64,000 nt of DNA. It comes from Oikopleura dioica (Eukaryota; Chordata; Appendicularia; Copelata; Oikopleuridae). Below, in pieces: positions 54,487-64,000 of this stretch. The stretch covers positions 10,044,501-10,108,500 of the forward strand of contig OU015569.1 of NCBI GenBank assembly GCA_907165135.1. Reading direction: 5' to 3'. The first letter of the stretch is position 1; each line of letters opens with the position of its first letter. The position numbers were made by a program, and so were the translations under genes. The notes under the pieces are model-generated. The model worked only from the letters and a program-made list of their open reading frames with translations. It made no database searches and had not been told where the DNA came from.

Positions 54487-56391
54487 ATGGGTTTTGGGAA
54501 AAAGAAGAGTGGGCTTTCCCAAGTGAATGCTTGGATCAAATCTAAATCGAGCGCATCTTCTTCGGCCTCCTTCGATTCTAGACGTGGCAGGGAGTCCATT
54601 TCTTCTACCGGTGTGGGCAATTTGACCAACGAGTTTTTGGATTTTTGGACGAGACGCCAAGCCCTTGGCACGTCGCAGCTGTCTGCAAGACAAAACTCCT
54701 CAAGGCGGGGTTCATTGAGCTGAAAGAGTCAGAAGCATGGAATATTCATGCGGGAATGAAGTTTTTCTTCCAGCGGGAAGCGCTCACGGCAGCATTCGTT
54801 GTTGGCAGCAACTGGAAACCTGGAAACGCATTTTCGCTTGCTGCTGGACACATTGATTCGCCGGGAGTCCGACTAAAGCAAATATCCGACAAATCAGCTG
54901 AAGTAATTTTTATCTACTCATTAAACCTTGTTTCCTATTAGGTTCTATTAGGGTTCCATCAAAATTGGCCTCGAAATGTATGGCGGTGGGCTTTGGCACA
55001 CTTGGTTTGATAGAGAACTGACTCTAAGTGGACTAGCCATTGTAAAAACCGCGAATGGTTCGTTGGAAAAGAAACTAGTCACTCTCGATAAACCTGTTGG
55101 GAGCATTCCGAATCTATGCGTTCATTTAGGCTTGGCTAAAAGATTTTACTTATTTGCTTGAGCAATTTATATTATGAAAGCCTAAAAAGGACTCGAAGAG
55201 TTAAAGGAAGGCTTCAAACCTGGAAAAGAAGACCATATGAACATCCTAATGGGACAAACTAAAGGTGCTCGTAACGAAGAGGATTCAACTTCTTTGATCG
55301 GAAAGCATCCGCAAGAGCTCCTCGGAATAATAGGTAACGTTACTTATCGGAAATACAAAATTTAGTTTCATAGCTCAGAATTTGAATGTACAGGCTAAAG
55401 ACATCGTCGACCTTGATCTATGTTTCTCGACCTATCAAAACGCAAACATTGGTGGAATCAACGACGAGTACATTTACTCCGGGCGCTTGGACAATCTAAC
55501 GACTTGTTATGAATGTCTCGAAAAAATTGATGCACAGACATTTCTTTTGATTTGTTGAGACTTGAGTAGACCGCCTTAAAAGCTCTTACTTCTGCGGACT
55601 TTGCTTCAAATAAGACTTCTTGTTCCGGAATAATTTTATACGACCACGAAGAAGTTGGAAACACAAGTGCGACAGGAATGTGCTGATTATTTCTCGCAAG
55701 ACGATTTTATAAATCAAAGTCACACATAAAAAGGCGCCTGTAGTGCAATTACGGAAATGGCCCTTCGACGAATTTCAAAGTCCTCTGATAATATATTTGC
55801 CTACGAGCAGGCCATGTCAAAATGTACGCTTCCACTTAATTCATCTCCTTTATTTGTTTAGCATTTATACTTTCATGCGACATGGCACACGGGCTTCATC
55901 CTAATTATCCGAACAAACACGAGGAAAATATGAGACCGAACATGGGCGATGGCATAGTTCTTGAGTGGTTTCAAAGATTATTCAAGTACCTTAGCTTCAT
56001 TAACAGACGTAATTTATAAATCTTTGTGACCCCTGAGTCTTAAAATATACCAGCCAGCAACATTTTTCGTCGACAGCAATGGGAAATGCGCTTGTACGCC
56101 AGATCTGTGAGGTAGCTGGGATTCCACTTGTAACCAACACACCTCGTCAGGTACGGCATGAGCCCCGCTGCTATAAAACATTTTCCATAGGATCTAAAAT
56201 GCGGCGCAACTCTAGGACCGAAATTAGCAGCACAACTGGGCCTGCGCGTCGCAGATATTGGTGTCTCTCAGCTAGCGATGCACTCTTGCCGAGAAATGAT
56301 GGCGACCAAAGATGTTTTGCACTTGTCTACATTTTTTCTATTTTTCTTCAACAATTTCGCACATTTATTGAGCAAACACACTGGCAACTAA
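54487..56391 (+). CDS. DNPEP: Aspartyl aminopeptidase, M18 family (one-base frame break in exon 1)
   Basis: Exons approx. 54487-54902, 54952-55129, 55190-55333, 55374-55514, 55583-55675, 55734-55823, 55862-about 55960, about 56054-56150 and 56191-56391. Metal and catalytic motifs are all present: AAGHIDSPG (His, Asp), ILYDHEEVG (Glu-Glu), LSCDMAHGLHPN (Asp), SQLAMHSCREMM (His), plus YGGGLWHTWFDRELTLSG. M18 enzymes are cytosolic dodecameric zinc exopeptidases that remove N-terminal Asp/Glu. The frame changes once, at the T5 run 54642-54646, just before DETPSPWH; the rest is open. Intron 2 fits GC-AG and intron 5 fits GA-AG (55676-55733). A ~50-residue Ser/Lys-rich N-terminal extension precedes the family start. 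Confidence 0.93.
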
Positions 56392-56426
56392 TTTTTAATT
56401 TTAGCAAAAATAAATATGGTTGTTTA

Positions 56427-57688
56427 TTAGAACCGAGCGATGGTAGTATAATTGAAGAATGTAGTGCAGTCTGTCATCTTGTGTTCGACCAAAATGTCGG
56501 AAACACGCTGGATAACATTGAGAATTTTTTCAGTTTGTTCTGGATTAAACAGTTTCGTAAGTGAAGGATGGACGTGGTGCTCGCGGTGAAAGTCGCCTTC
56601 CAAATTTTCGAAGATACAGTCGATTCGATAAGGAGGGAATCTGAGAAATTCAAGCATCTCGGAGACGCTTTTCTTCGGATCCTCGACTAGTTTTTCAAAG
56701 CAGATTGTTTTGAAGGGGCCTTTGTACTCGTGAAACCAGTCCGTGAAAAAGGCTAGATACTCGCGTGTTGAAAGAGCGACGAAATCGTTCCATTCTTAAT
56801 CAGTTTTTCAGTTTTGAGCAGCTAGAAAGCTAAAAACCTTCGAGTTTATAAGCCGATGTGTCAACTTCTGCTGTCTTCGAAGCAACTTCGCGGTTGAACT
56901 CAGCAATGAAAGCGTAGAATGGATTTCGTATCACCATCAGTATTTTGCTGTAGGCACACTTTTTCATTGTATGCTAAACAAAATTTATTCGATAGAAGAT
57001 GTGAATATTTTACCCAACGATGAGTTTTTACAGCAATAGTCTGCCCGCTGTTGCAGTCCAAATCTTCAGCGAGCCAGCCGGCTTTCTTCAGTTTTGCGCT
57101 GCTTTTCGCATTTCCCGTCCAGATCCCTGTTGACATGTGCAGCAAATGTCTAGACCATGTGTTTCCGGAACCAGGAAAGCTCGTCAGTGCTAACCAAACG
57201 ATGAGAAATAGACGAAGTTACCGATAGAAAAACTTACCTGTGATGGGTTTAGGAGTTTCGAATAATTTTAGGTCATCGTTGCAAGTAGTAAGGTCGAAGT
57301 TTTCTTCATTCTGTACGATGAACTCTCCGGAAACAGGCTCGGAAATTTGAATAGGAATATTTTGAGTCAGCTGTTGTGGCAGTTGACTAAGGATATCATT
57401 AATTATCTTGCTTGAAATGGGTTTTTACCTTTCCATTATTTCACCAACAAAATTATCCGACGAGTTGAGTCCTTCCCTTGGAATCTGAACAAATCCTCTG
57501 GAATTATCAACGAGTAGCTCTTCGACGACCGTCTTTATCTCTCCAACAACGTGATTTCTAACTGTCTTCGACTTCTTTATTTCGTGCTCAATAACCATGT
57601 TCCGCGCCTGCAGCATTATCAGAACAACCAAAATGACAGAAATAGCGTTTTGCATCGGACTTGACGTAAAGTTCCGCGTGGTCGACAT
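56427..57688 (-). CDS. WSCD-type membrane sulfotransferase (type II)
   Basis: Exons (minus) 57688-57429, 57387-57238, 57189-57014, 56973-56838 and 56794-56427. N-terminus: short cytoplasmic part and a signal-anchor (NAISVILVVLIMLQARNMVI). The PAPS 5'-phosphosulfate loop is LTSFPGSGNTWSRHLL. KTHRW with the following exon and ILMVIRNPFYAFIAEFNRE form the 3'-phosphate region, and FKTICFEKLVEDPKKSVSEM is the family's late helix. It probably sulfates glycans in the Golgi lumen; the WSC domains of vertebrate WSCD1/2 are absent. Exon 2 is open only if one base of an A5 run (57360-57364) is discounted, a possible homopolymer error. The gene is tail-to-tail with the peptidase, with 35 bp between stops. 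Confidence 0.82.
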
Positions 57689-58217
57689 ATTTTATATACT
57701 TTTCGCTTTTTTCGTCTTCGCTTGTATTTTCCGGTTATTACAAAATTTGATCATCGATTGCTTTTTTAAAATTTCTCTTCATGCATTTTAAAAATCGTAT
57801 TTTTTTACGGCGAAAAAGGTTGAGGCATGTTGCGGTCTGAGGGTACAAGTCTTGCCGCGGGCAATTTCAGCCCTTCTTATTGTGAAAGGAAATCCTTATA
57901 GTCGGTATGCGAAACGAATCGATCTTGCTATTTCTCCCCTTTCGAGTCCCTAATCTTATCATTTCATGTTCTAACTCGACAGCTGGGTTAATCTACGACA
58001 AGATAAGCTAGTTTCAATTTCATTCCACCGAAGGTCGTGTTATTTACAGTCGATTTAAAGTCAAAGTGGCACATCAAAATTTTCACAGTTTCGCAAGTAG
58101 GTAAACTAAGAAGCATAAACTAGGTAAATCAGCATAAGGGTAGAAGTGAAGTTAGGGTTTGTTTTCGCAATCGCTTGTTTTTCGTTATCTAGTTTTCGTT
58201 TCAGATGCGCGGCTTTT
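57689..58217. other. Intergenic
   Basis: No gene seen between the sulfotransferase start and the stop of the PEP-19-like gene. Confidence 0.5.
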
Positions 58218-58503
58218 CTAACTGCTGTTGCCGGAGTCGCCGCTCTTTTTCCTCAGAGGATTTCCTCGAAAGGCTGCCTGAATGTTTTGATTTCGCTCCT
58301 TTTAGAAAGATGAAATTATAACCTGGATCTTGAGCGCTGCGTCTTCCGTTGCTGGATCGTCGAGATCTATATCGATCTCCTCCTGAAAACGTTAGTTTTT
58401 ACAAGTTTTCTTGGCAACGCACCTGTGGAGGATCCTGGGTTCCAGTTGGCGAGCCTTTCAGGGCTTGAGCGTGTTTAGGCCTTTCGTCGCATTCTTCTAT
58501 CAT
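58218..58503 (-). CDS. PEP-19/PCP4-like calmodulin regulator (66 aa, 3 exons)
   Basis: Exons 58503-58423, 58382-58323 and 58277-58218 are in phase (40- and 45-nt introns). The C-terminal half has the family's acidic box followed directly by an IQ motif: EEIDIDLDDPATEDAALKIQ then AAFRGNPLRKK. Length, acidic-then-IQ order and short Ser/Lys tail match PEP-19/PCP4, which binds calmodulin and speeds its calcium exchange. The N-terminal 27 residues are unrelated. The same acidic-IQ unit is repeated in the next gene upstream, so the two share ancestry. Confidence 0.82.
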
Positions 58504-59129
58504 TCTAGAGGTCGGCGATTAGAAAGAGGACCCGAGTCAATTAAGGAAATCTGTTATTTCTACTCACATATACAATTTACAATATTCAGCACAACAAATG
58601 TTTCCGGGGAAAGCATTAGTCATTTAAACTTTTCGTATAAAAAAGAACACGGTGAATTAACATCGCAGCGCACACAGAAAACGGGCCGCGCTATCCGAGC
58701 GGGTTAAATCCTGGGCCTTACCGGTTAACCCGATCAAGCAAAATAGCGCCTCCCGTGGCTAGCCATTGAGTGCACAACGAGGGTTAATTTCGAAAGGATT
58801 ATGGCATGCACAGTCGACTTTGCGTGCAGAAAGAAAATAAAAATATTAAGAAAGAAGTAAAGTAAAAATAGAAGAAGTTATCATATCGTGTGGAAATGTA
58901 ATGAACTGGAGCAATGTTGTATCTTATTCAATAATGTAATTTACATCGGGTCGTTTTTTCTGATCATAAAACAATAAGAAAGGTTGCTTATGGTAGGAAG
59001 GAAAAAGTGAAATTGGCTTTATAGACGACTAAAATAATCTAGCTCAAATTCTAACATGTCTTTGATACTAGAATCGGGATTATTTAATTATTAAGAGCTC
59101 TTGGGATATTGGGGATTTCGAGTGAATCA
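58504..59129. other. Intergenic, AT-rich
   Basis: No gene seen. Several ATAAA-like signals may serve the 3' end of the gene at 59,130. Confidence 0.5.
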
Positions 59130-62100
59130 TTAATTTTCTTTCTCTGATGAGACTTCTGTTGGCTCAGGTGACTTTGGCTTCTCTTCTGCGGGACTGGAAG
59201 CATTGTCGGGGACCTCTTCTGATTTTGACTCTTCAGTTGGCTCATTTTCTGGCGCTTTTGGCTCCTCTGATTTCACTACAGCGGGCTCTGGTGACTTAGC
59301 AGGAGTTTCTTCTTTTTCTGTTTCCTCAGATTTGGGCTCATCAGGCTTCGCTTCCTCACTTTTTGGTTCTTCTGCAGCAGGTTCCGTCTCTGCTGGGACA
59401 GGAGATTTAGAAGTGGAAGAATCTTCCTGTGTGTTGTGTGCTGGAGTTTCAGTTTTTTCTGGTGCAACTTTTTTCTCTTCAGCAATGTTAGATGCTTCTT
59501 CGACTACTGCAACGGGAGATTCTTCATTGACTGGTTCTGCGACGGGAGTTTCCTTTGTGGGTGTTTCAGTTTCTTCCTTCTGCTCTTCCTTTTCAGTAAC
59601 TTGGGCTTCTTCAGCTGGGGCACTTTCTTCAGGGGTAGGGGTAGCAACTTTTCGTTCGGCTTCTAGCTCTTCTTTTGCGTCTTTTTTTTCTTGCGATTCT
59701 TCATCAGGAGTTGGTGTGGCTGGGGCGGGAGTAGTCACCCGCTCAATGACTTCCTCAACAAGATCAGCTGCATCCTTTTCTTCGGTAGCAGAAACAGCTG
59801 TAGGAGCGTCATTTTCAGAAGTTGTTTCTTTTGAATCTGACACTGCTTCTTCGCTTGGTTCCGCGCTCGGCTCGGATGGCTTAGCTTCCTCTTCCTCCTT
59901 AGCATTTGTCTTTTCGTCGGAGGCTTCGACGGCATCCTTTACAGATTCGGCCGACTCTTCCTTCTTTTCCTGGCTATTAAAAATTTACAACATTGTTTAA
60001 CACATCGAATCATGCTATATATTTATATAACTTGAGTATATCTTCAATTTTGAATGCGTGATTTCCGACAATTAATATTAGGACTGATTAGAATTTTCAG
60101 CACAAACCTTTGGCCCATCTCCGCTCGAACTTGATGACCTCGGAAGGCAGCCTAGAATGTAAGTAAGTTCACTGCAAGAAATGGATTCCCTACTTGAATC
60201 TTGGTGGCGGCTTCTTCGGTGGCTGGGTCATTCAGGTCAATATCAATCTCTTCTTCCGCTGGTGCAGGTTTTTCTTCTTCTGCTGGTTGTTGATCAGCCT
60301 CAGCTTTCTCCGACTCGACAGTAGGTTTTTCTTCGGAAGGAACTTCATCTTCGTCTTTAGAACCTTTGAGTTCTTGTCGCGTTTGGTGACCCCTTAAATA
60401 CAAAAGTATAACTTAAAACAGATTGAATTGCGAAAGCACCTGAACGCAGATTGAATTTTCACTGCTGCTTCTTCTGTTTTAGGGTCGTTTAGATCGATGT
60501 CGATTTCTTCTTCTTGTGGCTTTTCTTCGACATTTTCTTCCTAAAAAATATTCAACTAGTGTGCTCTACAGAGGGTAGCACAAACATTTCGCCCTATGAA
60601 TTGCCTTTTTTCCCAGAATAACTGGTGCGGGGTTCTCAATCGACAATTGTTTAATTTAATCATTCTCTTTTTTTTAATAATTATCGCAGAAATCACTTCT
60701 ATAAAGTTAAACCACCGCCTTAACATCCTTAAATTGTTGCTTTAACTTTGTTCTTTAGTAGGGATCGTTTAAAAGTTCGTTATCAAAATCGATTTTTTCT
60801 AATTTAAAATGAGATCCAAACTAGAAATAGAGGACTCGAGTTCGTAATCAGACTTCCAGTGACCATTCACCCAGCCGCCCGTCATTTTCTCTGTCAGTTA
60901 AAAAAGTGCTATATGTAAAAAGATGTGTCGATTTTTTTTCTCTCGGTTCTAGCGCTGCGGCCGGTATATGATCAAGTGTGAGAGGGAGTGATGGAAAATT
61001 AAAGATTACCTGGTTTGGAACGGCCTCAACGATTTGCTGATCCTTGCTCTCGTCCCCTGGAGACGTCTCTTCGCTATTCATGTCTCTGAATTGCAATTTG
61101 TTAATTATTTAATCATTTTTAGAAGAACATCCCGGGTAAGAGAGAGTTCAAGTTTTTTATTAATAGTAATTTGCACTCGCAACAAGGAGGAGTATTTACG
61201 GGGCGTAGAGGAAGAGTATTCATCTAACCAGGCTACTCTGACAAAAATGGCGCAGAGCGAGATTCGAGAGATGAGATTTGAGATGATTGAGAGCTAATTG
61301 AAATTCAAGTGGACTAAATAAGCGCGTCCATCACTTCCTCCAAGTCAGAGCTCGATTTCGATGATCGTTGAAAAATGAAAATTTTGCGAACGATGAACAT
61401 TTTATTTCATCGATTTTTGCATTCTTTGATTTTGAAAAATAAAATTCTTGCAAATTCACGGGAGTCACTTAATAGCGCCGCCTTGCGCCGCCTAGCGCCG
61501 CCTTGTGCCGCCTTGCGCCGCCTTGCGCCGCCCTGCGCCGCCCAGTCCTGCTTAAAATTTTCTTTCTCGAAGATTTTCGGCGTTTCAATGATGATTATTT
61601 TCTGTTTTCTTATCGAAACGTTTATTCTCGTATATTTAAATAGTCTGACCACCAGAAGAAAGAAAACTAATAATTGAGGGTGTGATTAGCGGGAGTCTAA
61701 ATTATCTCCATATTTTGGCATAAAATCATCAATTTATTAAGCACGCGACGGGCCAGAGGCCCTTACGCGCGCATTTTCTTGTAGAGAACTCATGGGGTTG
61801 GCGGGGCCCAACTCTCGCTCTTGTTCCGATCATTTAGTTTGGTCAGGATTTGGTCAGACGAGACCCGGTTTGTACCGAACCGGGCGGCGCAGGGCGGCGC
61901 AAGGCGGCGCAAGGCGGCGCAAGGCGGCGCTATTCAATACCCCCCAAATTCACTGCAATCAAAGTCAAAAGCGATTTTCATTAAATTCAAAAGAAAATTT
62001 ATAAACTAAATCCAACCTTGTAGATCGTCTTTGCCTTGGAAAATTAGAAAATAAATTTTGTTCTTTTTTCTAAGAAATAAACTCACTTTCTGACTTGGTG

Positions 62101-62400
62101 TCCTCTGAATGCAGCTTGGATCTTGACGGCGGCGTCTTCGGTGGCTGGATCATTGAGATCAATATCTGCAAGCTGTTGAGTTTGTTTGAGTGAAAGGAAA
62201 TCTACCTGCTACTTCATCGGAAGCTTGCGTCGCAGTGTCAGGCCCCTCAGTTGTGTTCGTCGTTTGGCTTTCGGTGACGCTTTCGGCCGGAGCAGGCGAA
62301 GCAGCGCTAATTCAAAAAAGAGTTATCAAACTGTTCTCTGAATAACCCGTTCGTACCTCGGTTGAACTGGTGATTTGGATTTTGACGCTCCGCTGCCCAT
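59130..62400 (-). CDS. Neuromodulin/igloo-like protein with three acidic-IQ units (495 aa, 8 exons)
   Basis: Exons 62400-62357, 62306-62206, 62165-62087, 61085-61010, 60540-60440, 60392-60194, 60151-60108 and 59973-59130 sum to 496 codons in phase. The N-terminus MGSGASKSKS is a good N-myristoylation site. Three units follow the pattern IDLNDPATEDAAVKIQAAF / RGHQVR: one in exon 3, one across exons 5-6, one across exons 6-7, each split at the IQ. The last exon encodes ~280 residues almost entirely of Glu, Pro, Ala, Ser, Thr, Lys and Val. The layout (lipid anchor, IQ, acidic unfolded tail) recalls GAP-43 and Drosophila igloo: a membrane-bound calmodulin store. Intron 3 is ~1 kb and holds a foldback repeat. 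Confidence 0.85.
61471..61934. repeat. Foldback element with GCGCCGCCTT decamer arrays as ends
   Basis: AATAGCGCCGCCTTGCGCCG (left, 61471) is perfectly repeated in reverse complement at the right end (to 61934). Each end continues as several decamer units (GCGCCGCCTT / AAGGCGGCGC). It lies inside intron 3 of the three-IQ gene. No coding capacity. Confidence 0.75.
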
Positions 62401-62719
62401 GTCTTGCTAAACAGGATTTGGTAAAAACTGTAAGCGAAACGTTAATTTACTGAAAAATTAGCAAAAGTGATGCCACTCTCTTGTGAGAAAACGCGCGAAA
62501 ACGTGTGAAAAAAGCCGGCTGCGAACGAAGTTCAATAACAAAAAGAAACACAAGCCGGAAAATCAATTAATAAAATCAAGCCCTATTCACTTATGATTAG
62601 GAGAGTCTTTTTTCTCAACTGTAAATGAATGCGAAATTGGAAATGAGTAAATGAGAGATCGTAAAAATCGAAAATTTAAAAGTGGCGCAAAACAGTCATT
62701 TTTAATACCTCTGAGGAGG

Positions 62720-62955
62720 AATGAGCTCTCTGCGATTCTGGCAATGGCTTTTCAAATTTCGGGGGTAAGGTTTCTTCGTTGATCGCGGCCGAGCTGCTGA
62801 AGGGGTCGATCTGAGAGGCTGAGTGGACTTTTAGTAAAATTTACTTATTTATCTCGGCTGTACCTTCACGCTGTTTGAGGAGAGCTTGGAAGTGGGCAGC
62901 GGCGAACTTTGGCAGATCATCCGGCTTTTCGAGGAATCATCCACGGCACTAGAGA
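62720..62955 (-). CDS. Possible alternative 5' exons of the three-IQ gene
   Basis: Two minus-strand segments look coding: about 62,951-62,868 (with ATG, MICQSSPLPTSKLSSNSVK) and 62,815-62,715 (IDPFSSSAAINEETLPPKFE). The second ends at a GT in phase 0. An AG just before the main start codon would continue in frame as QDMGSGASK. If used, this isoform would lose the N-terminal myristoylation site. No transcript evidence is available here. Confidence 0.35.
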
Positions 62956-64000
62956 GCCTCCAATCAATCGAGAATCGACGCAAAAATACCTCCATCCCTT
63001 ACGGATAAAAAAATTAAATATCTTAAAAATTCGTAGCTAATCTTCTATTTCTCGTCGAAATGGACAACGCCGTTCCTGTTCTTTTAAGACAGCGCGCGCC
63101 AGGGATTCAAGCGCTGATGGGAGGCCTGGCGGTACTTGCAATTGACCGTGTGACATTACGGAAGACATTTTCTAAACGCAATAATCTTTGTTAATAAAAT
63201 AAACCCGTCGCACGGTCCAAACAGTCGCGATAATAAACGAGCGCTTGATGAAAATTAAAGAGAATATAAAGATAATTATATCATTTTCTTGGGTGAAGGA
63301 AAATACAATTTTTCCTTCAAGGAATCTCTTTCCAAACCGCTAATCGTCGCCGTTAAAGTCTGTGATGCACTCTCTCTCTGTTGGTAATAAGGCTATAAAA
63401 AGTATTAGGCGCTATAAGAATGAGAAAAGGAGGAAAAAGATTCGAATGATGCGTCAAATAGAGCGATCGATCGGTCGTCAAGGGACCTTCCATGGAGCTA
63501 ATCCGCCCGAAAGCCTTCTTCCCAACACACCGGATTAATTATCATTAAACAGTTATTAATGCATCTATTGATTTAAAAAATATCATGAAAAATATCGAAA
63601 GAAACTCTCTCAGAAAGTATCTCTGTTCTAAGTTACCTCGAGTTCCCTCGAATTCCAGAAAAAAGTAGCGTCTAATAAAAAAAATGAATAGAAAGAAGGC
63701 GAGAATAGAATACTATCAGATCGACTGTAATTGGCGGTAGGGAGTGTTTGAAGCTTCCGCTCGAATGGGGTGAATATTTTTTCTTGCGCCGTTACCAGGT
63801 AACATTATTTGCCCCGGACTTTTGTGATTTTAATGTTGATTTATAATAATGCATCAAGACTGGGAATATTTTTATCAAGATCGCTGTTGGAGTGTTTTAA
63901 CAACTGGAGCACAAATCAATTAAAAATATTATCAAAACGTTGGATAGTATTTTCCGTATTTGCCTCGGCTCGTCTAGCCGAGAATCAATAAGAGTAGATA
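62956..64000. other. Intergenic, nothing recognised
   Basis: AT-rich with short open frames only. Confidence 0.45.

Noticed and set aside
59203-60000. 265-codon open frame on the plus strand (Ser/Gly/Phe-rich)
   Set aside because: It is the antisense shadow of the Glu/Pro/Ala/Ser-rich last exon of the three-IQ gene, whose exon chain and IQ units are coherent on the minus strand.

Overview
The window is nuclear DNA of a small-genome animal carrying one nearly intact giant DNA transposon/virus of the Polinton (Maverick, adintovirus-like) class. Evidence for an animal host: short introns (mostly 38-70 bp), a eukaryotic tRNA-Lys, an M18 aspartyl aminopeptidase, a WSCD-type sulfotransferase, a SET-domain methyltransferase, PEP-19/neuromodulin-like IQ proteins and two proteins resembling the C-terminal domain of voltage-gated Na/Ca channels. 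Several introns are best read as GA-AG or GC-AG instead of GT-AG. Together with the compactness this points to a larvacean tunicate (Oikopleura-like); that is an inference, not a certainty.

Layout. 1-11,970: host DNA with a tRNA-Lys(CTT), four or five short multi-exon genes between 1.5 and 5.6 kb (one a SET-domain protein), then about 6 kb that is gene-poor and holds repeats. 11,971-37,273: the Polinton, 25,291 bp (11,977-37,267), with 122-bp terminal inverted repeats differing at one base and a perfect 6-bp target duplication TCGCAT. 37,274-48.5 kb: gene-poor host DNA with a 281-aa four-exon protein (41.4-42.9 kb). 48.5-53.7 kb: tandem pair of channel-C-terminus-like genes. 54.5-56.4 kb: DNPEP-like peptidase. 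56.4-57.7 kb: sulfotransferase (minus). 58.2-62.4 kb: a 66-aa PEP-19-like gene and a 495-aa three-IQ, acidic, potentially myristoylated protein (both minus). 62.4-64 kb: possible extra 5' exons, otherwise empty.

The Polinton has the full replication and virion set: protein-primed family B DNA polymerase (6 exons, plus strand) and, on the minus strand, packaging ATPase, retroviral-type integrase, a putative minor capsid protein, a very basic pX-like core protein, adenain-like protease and a double-jelly-roll-type major capsid candidate. The accessory genes are unusual: a C3HC4 RING protein, an acidic nuclear-type protein with a SUMO-interacting motif, and, at the right end, an 8-exon gene whose Cys box, paired CxxC motifs and His box look like a USPL1/C19-type ubiquitin or SUMO isopeptidase. 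Together these read as a ubiquitin/SUMO-manipulating module. There are also four small single-pass membrane proteins, a two-member and a three-member paralogous family, the latter with a shared palindromic promoter element, and a 4 x ~340-bp tandem repeat between convergent gene blocks.

Gene expression in the element mixes two styles. Plus-strand genes are heavily spliced with ~40-bp introns. Most minus-strand structural genes are intronless, and three of them are chained by ATGA stop-start overlaps. The ATPase reading frame breaks at a T5 run. The host peptidase breaks at a T5 run and the sulfotransferase at an A5 run, so assembly homopolymer error is a serious alternative to real decay.
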